The notes: generated by a model from the sequence alone, not told the origin. Shown: positions 10,841-22,070, numbered from the stretch's first letter. The stretch: DNA of 64,000 nucleotides from Xestospongia muta (GCA_963693285.1 OY848920.1:6895135-6959134); one strand, 5' to 3'. Translations and numbers: made by a program.

Positions 10841-11611
10841 GATTAATTTTTGACTAAGCCGAAGGAACGAGTACACTTAATATTCACAACGGGAGTGGTC
10901 TTCCATTAATTGTTATATTACCATAATAGTATAGACCAGGAGTGGAAATGAATCAGGTGATCCTATAGAACTGAATAAACGTTTTGAGACGCACTCCGTC
11001 TCCATGCCAAAAAATCCATTAATTTTTATAACCTAATATAGTGAACTGGACACACATTTGCCATTATTATTCTATAAAGACATTGAGATGATTTTTATTT
11101 ATCAACACATTGAATATATATTTCTCTACACGTTCTATTATTAAAAGTAGTCAATAATTAATACAGACATTCATTTTACGAAAAAATAGCTCTAAAAATA
11201 CTTTTGTAGCTCTTTCTTCTTACAGCAATGTTACTACTAAAGATTTAGGACCAATTGTTTAGAACAATAAGACACATTGGTTTAGACTGTTTTTCTTAGT
11301 AAAGTTATGCTATTCTTATGGAAAACACTAAAACGACGTAAGGTAATGGTGCACTTGAACACTATAGCCTTTTTAGTTATAGACATAAAGTACAATTGTC
11401 ATCTAAAGATAAAAGATTGCTGTATTGGTTTAGCATGTTATTATTTCCTTTGGCAATATATAAAAACTCAGTACACATGCAGGTAAATCATTTGTAAATT
11501 TTACAAGACATATATTTACAATACCAGGTGTTAAAGCCTTTCTAAGTGAGTACCTTTTATAAGATCCTATCAAACAATTATTTGGATGCCAAAGGCAGAA
11601 ATGTAGACCAT
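10841..11611. other. Intergenic, no gene seen
   Basis: AT-rich sequence between the hAT relic and the retrotransposon. No supported open frame, repeat or RNA gene is visible. Confidence 0.5.
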
Positions 11612-11616
11612 GTGAC

Positions 11617-14600
11617 TGTTATATATTTGGGTTGATGGACGGTGAGTTCGATTTAAACTGATTTAAATAGATCTTGTACTAACAGTGACAAACTCAGAGT
11701 AAGTAAAAACAACACACTATTGACATGTGGTCTCTGCCACGCATGCGCATATATATATTTATATAAACTAATAACAGTAAATGAATAATAAATCACAATG
11801 CAATATATTTAATAGAAAGTAGGGTGATAACGATCAATGGGCGCACGACTTCTCTCGGAATACCTTGTAGGTCTTTTTGTCTTGTCATTAGAAATCGTAA
11901 TATTCCTATCGGATGCTACAGTCGAATCTGTAGTACACGGATTTGGTTGGATTGTCTCTTCAATCTGTACAGGTTCCATCTCCTGCATCTCTTCTGATTG
12001 ATTATTGGTTTCTTCCATTTGATCAGTTATAGTTTGTTCTTCATTTATTCCTCCAGGCATTGTCAGCGGATCCATACTCTCTTCACCTTGCGGTCTGCTA
12101 AAACTTTCATTTTTATTTTCCTGTGTTTTGTTGACAATCACATGGTCAATATGCCTTCTCCATATCCTTCCATCAGTCAATTCAATATTTACTACATTTC
12201 TTCCCTCTTTACTTACTATTTTGCCTGGTAACCATTTGTTTCCAGAGCCAAAATTATGAGCCATTACTCTCTCTCCAATATTCAAATATATAGGTTTCTG
12301 ATTTCGAACAAAATGTTTCTCTTTCTGATTTCTTGCTTTCTGGTGGTTTGTTGGATACAAAAGGTCTAAATGCGTTCTTATCCTCCTTCTCATTAGCAAT
12401 TCAGCTGGTGCAGTACCCGTAGTACTTTGGGGTGTCACTCTGTATTTTAACAAGAAACGTGGAATTCTTGTTTCTAATGGACCCTCCATCTTTCTCAGTC
12501 CCTTCTTTACTGTTTTGACAGCACGCTCTGCCAATCCATTCGAAGCTGGGTGATATGGAGGTGTGAACATATGTCGAATTCCATTTCGTTGCATGAACTC
12601 TTTAAATTCTTGACTCGTAAAAGCCGGACCATTGTCAGATACTAGTACTTCAGGGAGACCGTGTGTAGCAAAAACTGTTCTCAATTTCAAAATAGTAGAT
12701 TCGGAGGAAGTTGATGGTACACTGAAAACTTCAAGCCATTTTGAGTAGGCGTCAATAATAATTAGCAGGGTTTTACCCATAAATGGTCCTGCATGATCCA
12801 CATGTAGTCGTGTCCATGGCTTCTCTGGCCACTCCCATGCTTGCATTGGTCTTGCTGGAGGCATTTCCTTTTCTTGTTGACACTTTATACAATCATGTGC
12901 TTGTTTCTCCAAATCTATATTCAAAGACGGCCACCACACATAACTCCTGGCAAAATATTTCATTTTGACAATTCCTGGATGGCCTTCATGAATTTCTTGT
13001 AGTACATGTTGTCTCAGCTGATGTGGTATGATAACTCTAGTACCCCATAAGAGACAGCCATCCTCAACACTTAACTCATCTTTTCTCTGCTTATACGGTG
13101 CTATGTCTTTACTGGTAATGCTTTCTGGCCAGCCCTGTAGGACATATTTCTTAACCTTTGACAAAACTATGTCTCTCTCAGTATAAGATTTAACTTGGGA
13201 TACTGATACTAAGGAATTATCCAGTCTTTCCATAAGTAGTATAGTCTCAGCTGGCTTGGGTACGTGTTTGAGTGTTGTTGGTAATGGAAGTCTGCTAAGA
13301 CCATCAGCATTTCCAATGTTTTTACCGGGACGATATTTAATAGAGTAGCAATAGCCACTTAATGTTAGTGCCCATCTCTGAACTCTGGCAGAGGCAGTTG
13401 CTGGAATTCCTCGATTTTCTCCGAATAAATACATTAACGGTTTGTGATCTGAATAAATGGAAAATGTGCGACCATACAGATATTGGTGGTACCGTTTCAC
13501 TCCGAATACAATAGCAAGTGCTTCTTTGTCGATTTGCGAATATCTTTTTTCAACAGGTGTGAGAGCTCGAGAAACATAACTGATAGGACGCTCAGTTCCA
13601 TCTTCCATTTGGTGAGCTAATACCGCTCCCACTCCTACTGGTGAGGCATCACACGATAATATTAATGGCTTTGAACAATCATAATGAACAAGTAGATTAG
13701 GTGACTGCAAAAATGACTTAGCTCGTATGAAGGCATCATCTTGTTCTTTCGACCAACTCCATGACACATTTGTCTGCAACAACTTATAGAGAGGTGACAA
13801 AATAGTTGACATATTTGGTATAAATTTACTGTAATAGTTAATTAAACCTAGGAATGCTTTTAATTGAGATCGATTTGTTGGCCTAGGTGCATCACTTATT
13901 GCTCTAACCTTTTCATCTGTGGGTTGGAGTCCTTCTTTACTTATTTTGTGTCCAAGATACTCAACGCTGGGAAGTAAGAACTGACACTTGGGCTTCTTTA
14001 ACCGCATTCCAGCTCTTTCTAATCTTGTGAGAACCTCATCTAGCGTCTTGAGATGTTCCTCCTCAGTACACCCTGTGATCAAGATGTCATCAATATAAAC
14101 TGCTACGTGCTCTAGTCCTTGCAGTAGATTCTCCATTGTTCGCTGGAATATGGCAGGGGCAGAGGAGACTCCAAAAGGCAACCTATTATACTCATAAAGA
14201 CCTTTGTGAGTGTTTATGACCAGGTACTTCTTCGCAGTCTCATCTAGGCTCAATTGAAGATAGGCATGAGATAAATCTAATTTTGTGAATACGACTCCAC
14301 CTGACATTTTGGTAAATAGTTCCTCAATTCTAGGAATTGGGTGTGAATCAACAAGTATTGCTTGATTTGCTGTGACTTTATAGTCACCACATACTCTTAT
14401 TGTTCCATCCTCTTTCATAATAGGAACTATTGGGGCAGCCCATTCTGCTGACTGTACCTTCTTTATTATTCCTTCTTTCTCCAACCTGTTTAATTCATTT
14501 TCAACTTTGTGCTTCAATGCGAATGGAACTGGACGGGGTTTGTAGAATTTTGGACGGACTTGTGGGTCTACCAGTAGTCTCGCCTTCTCTCCTTCTATCA

Positions 14601-16076
14601 TTCCAAGTTCATCTCGGAACACAATTTCATGGTCTGTCAGTATGCTCAGCAATTTGCTTGCATTGAGTTTGTTTACTCTGTAGATATCTCTCCAGTCAAG
14701 TTTTAGTTCTGATAACCAATTTCGTCCTAATAGACTTGGACCCGATCCATGAGCAACGATGAGGGAAAGTCTCTTCCTCTCTTCTCCATGTTTTACATCT
14801 ATATTGATTCTTCCCACTGCTTTTACATCTTCTCCTGTGTAAGTTCGTAGAGTAATAGCAGCTGGTTCTAGTGGTGGTGCATCATTGAGACTCCATAGTG
14901 TGTCATACGTCGATTTACTGATAATAGATACTGCAGCTCCCGTATCAATCTCCATCCTTAATGGTTTTTTGTGAACTGTCACTGTTACATAAATAGGCTT
15001 ATTATGATGTTTAGTAACTGTGTACAAATCATAAACTTCTTCCGACTGGGTTTCATTTTCTTCAATATTATTGGTGTGTTGGCTATTTCGCTGGGAACGT
15101 TCATTAGTCCCTCTCTGTTTCACTCTACACACTTTTGCTATGTGTCCTCTCCTTTGACAATAATGGCAAACAGCTTCTGTAAACCTACACTTATGGGGGG
15201 AGTGTTTACCTCCACACCTATAACAACTGTGGACCGTAGAGTCCCACCTACCATTGTTTTGTGGTTTCTTCCCCTTAGAGATTTTCTTTATGTCAGCTTC
15301 TTCTCTCACAGCTGGTTTCTCTGCTCCAGCTAATGCCAGTTGTTTTGCATCTCTGGCAGCTGACTCCATTAACTGAGCTATCTCCAAGAGACTCTCAAAG
15401 TCGGTCCTCTTTTCCGCGAGTAGACGACACTGTATCTGCTTATTATTAATACCGCAGATAAGACGATCTCTGAGCATGTCCTTCAGAGAATCTCCATAAT
15501 CACAGTGTATAGCTATATGCCGTAACTCTTCTACATACTTTGCAACAGACTCATCCTCGGCTCTGATGCGGGTGTTAAACTTGAAACGTTGTACGGTAAC
15601 GATCGGTTTCGGGTTGAAATGTTGCTTCACGAGCTGGACTATCTCCTCGTAGTCTACTCCCGACGGTTTCCTTGGGGCTACTAAGTTTCTAATAGTGTAG
15701 TACGTCTCCTTGCCACATAACGTGAGTAGCGTTGCCCTCTTCTTTGTGCCTTCCGTGATGTCGTGTGCTTCTAGGTAGAAGGCAACACGTTCCATGTAGC
15801 TATCCCAGTCTTCCCTAAGAGCATCAAATTCTCCTAAGGTTGAAACTTGGCCTGCCATCCTCGTCGCCAATTGTTATATATTTGGGTTGATGGACGGTGA
15901 GTTCGATTTAAACTGATTTAAATAGATCTTGTACTAACAGTGACAAACTCAGAGTAAGTAAAAACAACACACTATTGACATGTGGTCTCTGCCACGCATG
16001 CGCATATATATATTTATATAAACTAATAACAGTAAATGAATAATAAATCACAATGCAATATATTTAATACATAACA
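11617..16076 (-). mobile_element. Complete, apparently young Ty3/gypsy LTR retrotransposon
   Basis: The element reads on the minus strand. Terminal direct repeats lie at 11617-11814 and 15872-16069 (198 bp, no mismatch found by eye; constant offset of 4255). The 5' LTR (right side) extends to 16076, ending in ATAACA against TGTTAT at its other edge, a standard TG...CA inverted terminus. Flanking 5-bp target duplications GTGAC lie at 11612-11616 and 16077-16081. One intact gag-pol frame fills the interior. Identical LTRs and an open frame imply recent insertion. There is no env-like frame. The 3' LTR (left side) lacks the first seven bases of the 5' LTR and shows no polypurine tract. Confidence 0.93.
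11809..15858 (-). CDS. gag-pol: Gag-Pol polyprotein of the Ty3/gypsy element
   Basis: A single frame of 1349 aa from ATG 15858 (MAGQVSTLGEFDAL) to the TAA at 11811-11809, which lies inside the 3' LTR. Domains in order: gag capsid-like region (about 1-190), two CCHC knuckles (CYRCGGKHSPHKC and CHYCQRRGHIAKVC, about 210-245), aspartic protease (MEIDTGAAVS), reverse transcriptase (FTKLDLSHAYLQL, LPFGVSSAPAIFQ, YIDDILITG), RNase H (LSCDASPVGVGAVL), integrase HHCC zinc-binding domain (HEGHPG ... CIKCQ), and the D,D,E core (HVDHAGPF, DNGPAF, HPASNGLAERAV). Gag and pol are fused in one frame without a shift, as in several metazoan gypsy families. All catalytic motifs are intact, so the protein should be competent. 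The leader between LTR and ATG is only 13 bp. Confidence 0.95.
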   Translation of the reverse strand: MAGQVSTLGEFDALREDWDSYMERVAFYLEAHDITEGTKKRATLLTLCGKETYYTIRNLVAPRKPSGVDYEEIVQLVKQHFNPKPIVTVQRFKFNTRIRAEDESVAKYVEELRHIAIHCDYGDSLKDMLRDRLICGINNKQIQCRLLAEKRTDFESLLEIAQLMESAARDAKQLALAGAEKPAVREEADIKKISKGKKPQNNGRWDSTVHSCYRCGGKHSPHKCRFTEAVCHYCQRRGHIAKVCRVKQRGTNERSQRNSQHTNNIEENETQSEEVYDLYTVTKHHNKPIYVTVTVHKKPLRMEIDTGAAVSIISKSTYDTLWSLNDAPPLEPAAITLRTYTGEDVKAVGRINIDVKHGEERKRLSLIVAHGSGPSLLGRNWLSELKLDWRDIYRVNKLNASKLLSILTDHEIVFRDELGMIEGEKARLLVDPQVRPKFYKPRPVPFALKHKVENELNRLEKEGIIKKVQSAEWAAPIVPIMKEDGTIRVCGDYKVTANQAILVDSHPIPRIEELFTKMSGGVVFTKLDLSHAYLQLSLDETAKKYLVINTHKGLYEYNRLPFGVSSAPAIFQRTMENLLQGLEHVAVYIDDILITGCTEEEHLKTLDEVLTRLERAGMRLKKPKCQFLLPSVEYLGHKISKEGLQPTDEKVRAISDAPRPTNRSQLKAFLGLINYYSKFIPNMSTILSPLYKLLQTNVSWSWSKEQDDAFIRAKSFLQSPNLLVHYDCSKPLILSCDASPVGVGAVLAHQMEDGTERPISYVSRALTPVEKRYSQIDKEALAIVFGVKRYHQYLYGRTFSIYSDHKPLMYLFGENRGIPATASARVQRWALTLSGYCYSIKYRPGKNIGNADGLSRLPLPTTLKHVPKPAETILLMERLDNSLVSVSQVKSYTERDIVLSKVKKYVLQGWPESITSKDIAPYKQRKDELSVEDGCLLWGTRVIIPHQLRQHVLQEIHEGHPGIVKMKYFARSYVWWPSLNIDLEKQAHDCIKCQQEKEMPPARPMQAWEWPEKPWTRLHVDHAGPFMGKTLLIIIDAYSKWLEVFSVPSTSSESTILKLRTVFATHGLPEVLVSDNGPAFTSQEFKEFMQRNGIRHMFTPPYHPASNGLAERAVKTVKKGLRKMEGPLETRIPRFLLKYRVTPQSTTGTAPAELLMRRRIRTHLDLLYPTNHQKARNQKEKHFVRNQKPIYLNIGERVMAHNFGSGNKWLPGKIVSKEGRNVVNIELTDGRIWRRHIDHVIVNKTQENKNESFSRPQGEESMDPLTMPGGINEEQTITDQMEETNNQSEEMQEMEPVQIEETIQPNPCTTDSTVASDRNITISNDKTKRPTRYSERSRAPIDRYHPTFY

Positions 16077-16081
16077 GTGAC

Positions 16082-17677
16082 AATCCAAATGTCCAAGAGT
16101 TCTGTAATAGTATTCAAGCCCTTAGGGTAATTAACACCTTTTGCAGAGATCCAATGAAAGGTAGCTCCTGAGGAAACTCATCAAAAGGTTCTTAGATTTT
16201 GAGAAGGAAAGTTTATCTCTTCCCAAAAGAAGAAGAAAATAACATCTTGGTATTGCACCATAACAGATAATTAGTTATAATTATATACAGTAAATGACAT
16301 TTATATATATATACATTCTTATAATATCTATAATATTAAAACCATTTATTTAAAACCTTTCTGGTTTGGCTCGTTGAAGGGATCTTTTAGTATGTTGTTT
16401 GTACAGTTCCATAAACGAACTAGCGTTGGAGAAGCCTCTGATTTCTATCCATATGCAAGATTTGAATATATCTTGAAAATTGAGTGGCAGGTTCAAAATC
16501 ATATGCATGTATAAAATGTTTATTAATTGTTTAATACAACAGAGTCATATCTACTACTTATGAAGATCTAATGGCTCAATAACCCAATAACCCAATAGTA
16601 GCTCTCCATATGCATTGAGAGATATCAATCATATTGACCTACAAACAATCCTTATATCAAAAGACAACTTGTTCTACATATTTAGTTACATATCAACACT
16701 TTATTATATACTCAACAGAAAGACTATAGACTAGTAGACAACTGAGTAGCTCAATAACACAATCAAAATGGCTGTCAAGATAGAATGCTAAGAAACAGGA
16801 AGTTATTATTTCTCTTACATACGTTAGGAATTCAAGCTAACTCTACCTTTTGAGGGAGGGGATTATTTAATAACAAAGTTGTAACATATTATGTATTCAT
16901 ATATTTTCTAAGGCACCATTCCATAAATTATATATTAGAACATTTAATATATAAACTGAAGTAATATTACTTGTTAGTTATCAATTTAATTACCAACTAC
17001 AAGTCAACAAAATCTGTTACTGTATATCGCTACATGTACTTCATATATACTATTATCACTTCAATATCCTTACAATTGTACAACTTTAAGACTGTTATGT
17101 ATCCATAGTCTATATAGTATTATGTATATGTACATGAATGTTGGTCTATATCACTAATAATGTCTATAGCTCTTTGTACTCTTAAACAATGAAGAAAAGT
17201 AAAACTACAACAATTGTTTATCTCAGTATATATTATAGTCATTAAGTAATGGTTGTTAACAAAACTATTTTATACATAATATGAAGTAAACAAAACATAA
17301 CAGCTCAACTATTTCTATACTACCACTTATCATACACAGTTACAAGACATTGATTGGATGTTTGTATGGATAGTTCTCATGATATTATATATGTAGTATC
17401 TGTGATATCATAGCACTATACTTCATATATTGAGGTATATCTACTTTCTTTATTAGTGCTCAGTTCACCTCATAAAATTAAATGAAATTAATATCAGTAT
17501 TGCAACACACTGATTAGTATTTATGATAAATTCAGCAAAAATTACATATCACATGAAGTACCTTGTTATCCATTAACTAAAATATACTACATTGACTATT
17601 ATTTATAAGGTAGTATTGTATAATGAACTATACATTATATATTATAATAATATTATTTTTGTTATTGTTAAGAAAAT
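16082..17677. repeat. Ankyrin-array spacer, copy A
   Basis: From about 16440 this AT-rich sequence matches other spacers of the tandem array: 16445-16580 to 22620-22735, 16590-16700 to the exon-1 upstream region at 30860-30960, and 17260-17520 to 31540-31800 and 23034-23220. It lies where a further 2A-death-ankyrin gene would start, but no coding exon remains. 16082-16440 is non-coding without a recognised match. Confidence 0.7.
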
Positions 17678-18934
17678 GTTATTTTGTTTTAATTGAAGTG
17701 AACCAATGTACTGAATAATAGTGCTGCACAGCCCTTTCGGAAAATACCAGTATGACTGACTGTCAAGCCAGACCCTATAAACAGCACAAGGTTCAGTGAA
17801 TAGGTGCTCAAGATGCCAACACAGTGGATACTAACTTGAGCAGCACAGCATCACCTGGCCCTACACACTTTTCAAGTAAGATCCAAACTTAGGAGATAAT
17901 GACTATAATGTTATCTCTTGAAGATATATTAAGTTTGAAAATTTAATTTCAAAAAAGTCAGTACACTAAAAAGGCAACCAAATAAGAGACTTATATAGAC
18001 TAGATAATATTCATACATTGTAAACAAGATATTCATACATTGTAAACAAGTATGATGCAGTACATGACTGAATAAAAACTCCAAATAAGGTAAAAAACTG
18101 CTACAAAAGTTCAATGAAGCATGGTCTTTCTACCAGACGGATGGGACCAAGATGGACAGATGTGTGGAGCCTTAGGTGTAGCAGGGCTAATGGAGTCATA
18201 TACATCTAGTCTGCGATGGTAATGTGCTTCCTTGCTCTTAGGAGCACGACAGTATCTCTGACGACGACCATGAAATCGAGATCTTCGGTTACTCATAGCG
18301 GAGTGTTTCGAGCTGTTAAAGGATGCTCTCTTCAGCTGACTTCCTGAGTGAGAATGACTTGATGTTTAAAACAGAGATAGTGTCTCAAATCCCAAAAAAG
18401 AGATAGTGTCTCAAATCCGCAGTTCCACTAGGATTTGAGACACTATCTCTTTTTTAAACATCAAGTCATTCTCACTCAGGAAGTCAGCTGAAGAGAGCAT
18501 CCTTTAACAGCTCGAAACACTCCGCTATGAGTAACCGAAGATCTCGATTTCATGGTCGTCGTCAGAGATACCGTCGTGCTCCTAAGAGCAAGGAAGCACA
18601 TTACCATCGCAGACTAGATGTATATGACTCCATTAGCCCTGCTACACCTAAGGCTCCACACATCTGTCCATCTTGGTCCCATCCGTCTGGTAGAAAGACC
18701 ATGCTTCATTGAACTTTTGTAGCAGTTTTTTACCTTATTTGGAGTTTTTATTCAGTCATGTACTGCATCATACTTGTTTACAATGTATGAATATCTTGTT
18801 TACAATGTATGAATATTATCTAGTCTATATAAGTCTCTTATTTGGTTGCCTTTTTAGTGTACTGACTTTTTTGAAATTAAATTTTCAAACTTAATATATC
18901 TTCAAGAGATAACATTATAGTCGTTATTTTGTTT
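17678..18934. mobile_element. Foldback (palindromic) insertion with 12-bp target duplication
   Basis: The direct repeat GTTATTTTGTTT at 17678-17689 and 18923-18934 brackets a 1233-bp insertion. The paralogous spacer at 32429-32440 carries the same 12-mer once, i.e. an empty site. The insertion is mostly an inverted repeat: left arm 17897-18418, spacer 18419-18430, right arm 18431-18922. The arms are nearly identical and differ mainly by an extra copy of a roughly 22-27 bp block (GAGATAGTGTCTCAAATCC) in the left arm near the centre. The 207 bp at 17690-17896 have no mirror. Long arms and 9-12 bp duplications are typical of foldback/Mutator-like elements. No transposase is encoded. Confidence 0.8.
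18527..18712 (+). CDS. Small basic ORF in each arm of the foldback element (mirror at 18296-18111, minus)
   Basis: A 61-codon frame beginning MSNRRSRFHGRRQRYRRAPK is present in the right arm. The left arm has it mirrored on the minus strand with a single Cys-for-Arg difference. The N-terminal half is strongly Arg/Lys-rich. A second 61-codon frame follows (18709-18894) and is also mirrored. Conservation between arms may only reflect arm homogeneity, so coding is unproven. No family is recognised. Confidence 0.25.
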   Translation: MSNRRSRFHGRRQRYRRAPKSKEAHYHRRLDVYDSISPATPKAPHICPSWSHPSGRKTMLH

Positions 18935-19510
18935 GTTACCATCAATAGAAGTTTGATGTCTCTTGTAATGAACTATTGAATATTCCCACACTACATTACT
19001 CTAGTCAATATATTCAATGGAATGTTAATATGACTTAAATTAGAAGCTAAAGTATGATACTCCAGGTTGATATATAGTAATGGGATCATTATAAGGTATC
19101 TCATTTTGTCTGTCCAATGTTTATATGACATATAACAACAACAGAGACACTAAATGATCACTACAACTGTAAAACAATAAAATATGTTATTAATTAACAT
19201 GATCATCATTTCTTATAATCCAACTAAATCTTTCTATACAATTATGGTTATATATCCAGCTCATTATTCAAGGATCAATAATTATTATTGATAGTTCTTG
19301 TACATATTTGTCTGCTTATAGTTATGTGTTCAAACTGTTCAGTAGTATTTTTCTTTTTATTATAAATACAATATGATTTAAATTATAATTGTATATTACA
19401 AACAAATTAACTTGTATTACTAAAGAAAAACAATACAAGATTATACATTAAAGTAACTAATAATCACACTCATAATTAACTTATTGAGCTACAAAACAAG
19501 GAGCCTGGAA
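18935..19510. repeat. Ankyrin-array spacer, copy A continued (3' flank of a lost ankyrin gene)
   Basis: This matches 23360-23790 and 32440-32990, the sequences just downstream of the two other ankyrin genes (shared landmarks: GGTTGATATATAGTAATGGG, a TGTCTGCTTATAGTT block, and ACTAATAATCACAC at the end). The match ends at about 19480, where an ankyrin 3' exon should begin. Gypsy pol sequence follows instead, so a third ankyrin gene has been replaced or deleted here. Confidence 0.75.
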
Positions 19511-19539
19511 TTCAACAATGGGAACAAAATTAACAACCT

Positions 19540-20880
19540 CAGTTTAAAACGCAAATATCTGGAGTGTTGTGTCAACAATGGAGCCCTAGAGACAAACCAG
19601 CTGAGAATGTCAACCAGGTGGTTCTACCTCAACAGTACCATAAACGAGTACTCGAACTAGTTCACGATGTTCTAATGGCAGGAAGAGAAATAATAGTAAA
19701 ACCGATCAGAGGAGATTTCTGGTGGCCTAGTGTGACAAACGATGTGGCAGACTATTGTAGGACTTGTGTTGAGTGTCAGAAATTAGCCAGACAAGGTCAG
19801 AAAGTACTATTGGTTCCAATGCCGATAATTGCAGAGCCATTTGAAATAAAAGCTATGGACGTGATTTGACCAATCCCAAAGACAGCTCCTGGGAAACAGT
19901 TTGTCTTGGTTATTTCTGACTATGCCACACGCTATCCCAAAGCTTATGTGATGACCACTATGACTGCAACATCAGAGGCTGAAATGCTCATGGACCTATT
20001 TAGTCATCAGGGAGTTCCTAGAGAAATTCTAACCAACCAAGGTAACAACTTTATATCGGAACTGTTACAAGAACTACACAAACTACTCGGAATCAAATCT
20101 ATACATACTAACTAGTCTGTTCCAAATTGTCAAAAGATTTAATCAGACACTAAAGAGACTGCTTTAGTCCTTTCAAACTGATCTATTCTAGAGATATTAG
20201 AGAACTACTGGATATACTGAAGGAAGAATGGATACCAACAGAAGATACTAGTGAAAATGTTGCTACTTACGTCATTATCACTCATCAAAGAATGAAAAAT
20301 GCACAACAGCTGGTACAAGAACATCTGAGGCAAGATCAACAGAAACAGAAAAAATGGTACGATCGTAAAGCTCGTGAGATGAAGATAGAACTAGGAGACC
20401 AAGTACTACTCCTATTGCTGGACAAGGACAGTCAAAAGAAGTTCATGAAGACTGCCAAGATCCTTTCAAAATCAAACAAAAACTTGGATGAGTTAACTAT
20501 GAAGTCATAAGAGACTCTGAAGGAAACACAAAGGTATACCACATTAATTCGCTTAACAAGTGGTTTTCCTGTACAGAAACATTTTCAAGTTATGCTAATG
20601 CAATCGAAGAGGAAGCTAACATGGTGCTTTATGAATGATCAGATCAACAAACACCTCAAATCAACCAGGAGCTCTGTGAAGATCAGAAAAGCCAACTACT
20701 GAAGCTAATACAGAAGTGTCCGACTGTAACTACTAGCCTACCAGGGTGTACAACACAGAAAGGGACAACAAAACAAAAATGCAGATGGATTGTCAAGGAT
20801 GCCTCTCGATGGAGATCCGTGTGTTGCACCAGGAGAAGAGGAGAGGAATGTAATGGGAACTGATGATTTACATAGCTGTC
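19540..20880 (+). pseudogene. Ty3/gypsy integrase remnant
   Basis: Plus-strand fragments show an HHCC zinc-binding region (HKRVLELVHDVLMAGREI ... CRTCVECQKLA, 19640-19790). An in-frame TGA follows at about 19867. A second piece shows the integrase core (FVLVISDYATRYPKAYVMTT ... VPREILTNQGNNFIS, 19900-20060) and a stop at about 20113. A third (20292-20510) shows the C-terminal QKKWYDRKAREMKIELGDQV region. Nothing of reverse transcriptase or LTRs was found around it. This is an old truncated copy, from a lineage different from the intact element at 11617-16076 to judge by sequence. Confidence 0.85.
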
Positions 20881-21540
20881 AGCTGATTGATGATGAGGCC
20901 TCTAATTGAAGTACATACACCAGCTGGACTGAATTAATTAGCATGCAGATTATTGTAGATTTACCTGTACAAATTATTTTCTTACTGATAGCTAAAGGAT
21001 CATTTGGAAGGATCACTTGGTTATTGACCAATCAAATTCCTGCTTTAAGTCATGTAACAGAGTCACCTGGACTAAGAACTATATTTATTTTTTATTTGTT
21101 ACTGAGTGTAGTACATCATTATTATGTCACTATTATGTCATTTCCTGTTATAATATCTTATAAATAAAGAGAATTTGGGCAGTTGTGTTAGTCTGTCCAG
21201 ACAAGTAGCCAAATTAATTACTAGCAGATTAACAGTCTTTGCTACAGTTATGATATTATTAATTTTTAAAACGTTCTTAGTCCAAACATTAGAACTGTGT
21301 CATTTAAAAAATGTATGTTAAAACTTGCTAACAACTCAATGTTCAACAATAGCTCTTATGTAGCTCTAATAATGAATACCATCTCAAATATGCTCATTAG
21401 TTGACTAAACCTGCAACAAAGCCAACCTTAATTATTATAAATCAATTTTAAAATATAGCTATTCCTCAAATTCAGTTACTATATTATTTGCTTGTCTCAC
21501 TGCCAAATGCTCAGTCAGATCAATAAATCAGTTTACACAT
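20881..21540. other. Intergenic, no gene seen
   Basis: Non-coding AT-rich sequence; a 74-codon frame at 20943 has no recognisable domain and is likely chance. Confidence 0.45.
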
Positions 21541-21606
21541 CATGATTACCAGTATAACTAGTCATGATTACCAGTAAAACTAGTCATGATTACCAGTAAA
21601 ACTAGT
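21541..21606. repeat. Tandem repeat, 22 bp x 3
   Basis: Three adjacent 22-bp units (21541-21562, 21563-21584, 21585-21606) starting CATGATTACCAGTA and ending ACTAGT. Units 2 and 3 are identical and unit 1 differs by one base. Confidence 0.95.
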
Positions 21607-21654
21607 GAATGAAGAATGGAATAAGAAATGGAACAGAAAAATGAATAGACAGGA

Positions 21655-22070
21655 AATGATCAGATCACTTCAGACAGTAGCCATGCAATAGCAGATCTGA
21701 TACAAACAACCAAATCACTGACAGACCTATATACTTGTTTATGGTAGTTCACTAAACAATGATGATAACAAGACAAGTTGCACATCACTTACTGCTACAA
21801 AGCTAGAACTATATTATCGAGAGAAAATAAATAGAATTGTATGAAACTAACCATCTATGAAGATATTAAAGACAGAATAGACTATCTTATTACTGAGTTG
21901 TTTTTTATTTGTAATTGTGCTCACTTTTTTACTTTTTTTCTTCTTTTGAGTCTATCTTTTTATTTTTTTCTAACAATATTTTTTCCAGCAAATTAGTAGA
22001 CAATTAAATGTGCATACAGAGTTGGTTTGCTCAGAACTTACTTCTCTATCTGCTCAGGAGCAACATTTAA
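21655..22070 (+). pseudogene. Decayed LRR gene fragment
   Basis: This matches the end of the LRR exon at about 1495-1729 plus its 3' flank to about 1920 in the same orientation. Shared landmarks are AATAGCAGATCTGATACAAAC, TCACTGAC, CAATGATGAT, TATTAAAGACAGA, and then a pyrimidine-rich flank with ACTTACTTCTCTA. Frame is lost by several indels. It is a dead partial duplicate of an LRR gene and lies inside the ankyrin array. Confidence 0.7.

Noticed and set aside
11998..15333. Plus-strand frames of 61-120 codons inside the gypsy element
   Set aside because: They are antisense shadows of the intact gag-pol frame.
17929..18114. Hydrophobic 61-codon frame in the foldback element as a membrane protein
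   Set aside because: Low-complexity AT-rich frame. Its mirror at 18709-18894 follows from arm identity and is no independent support.
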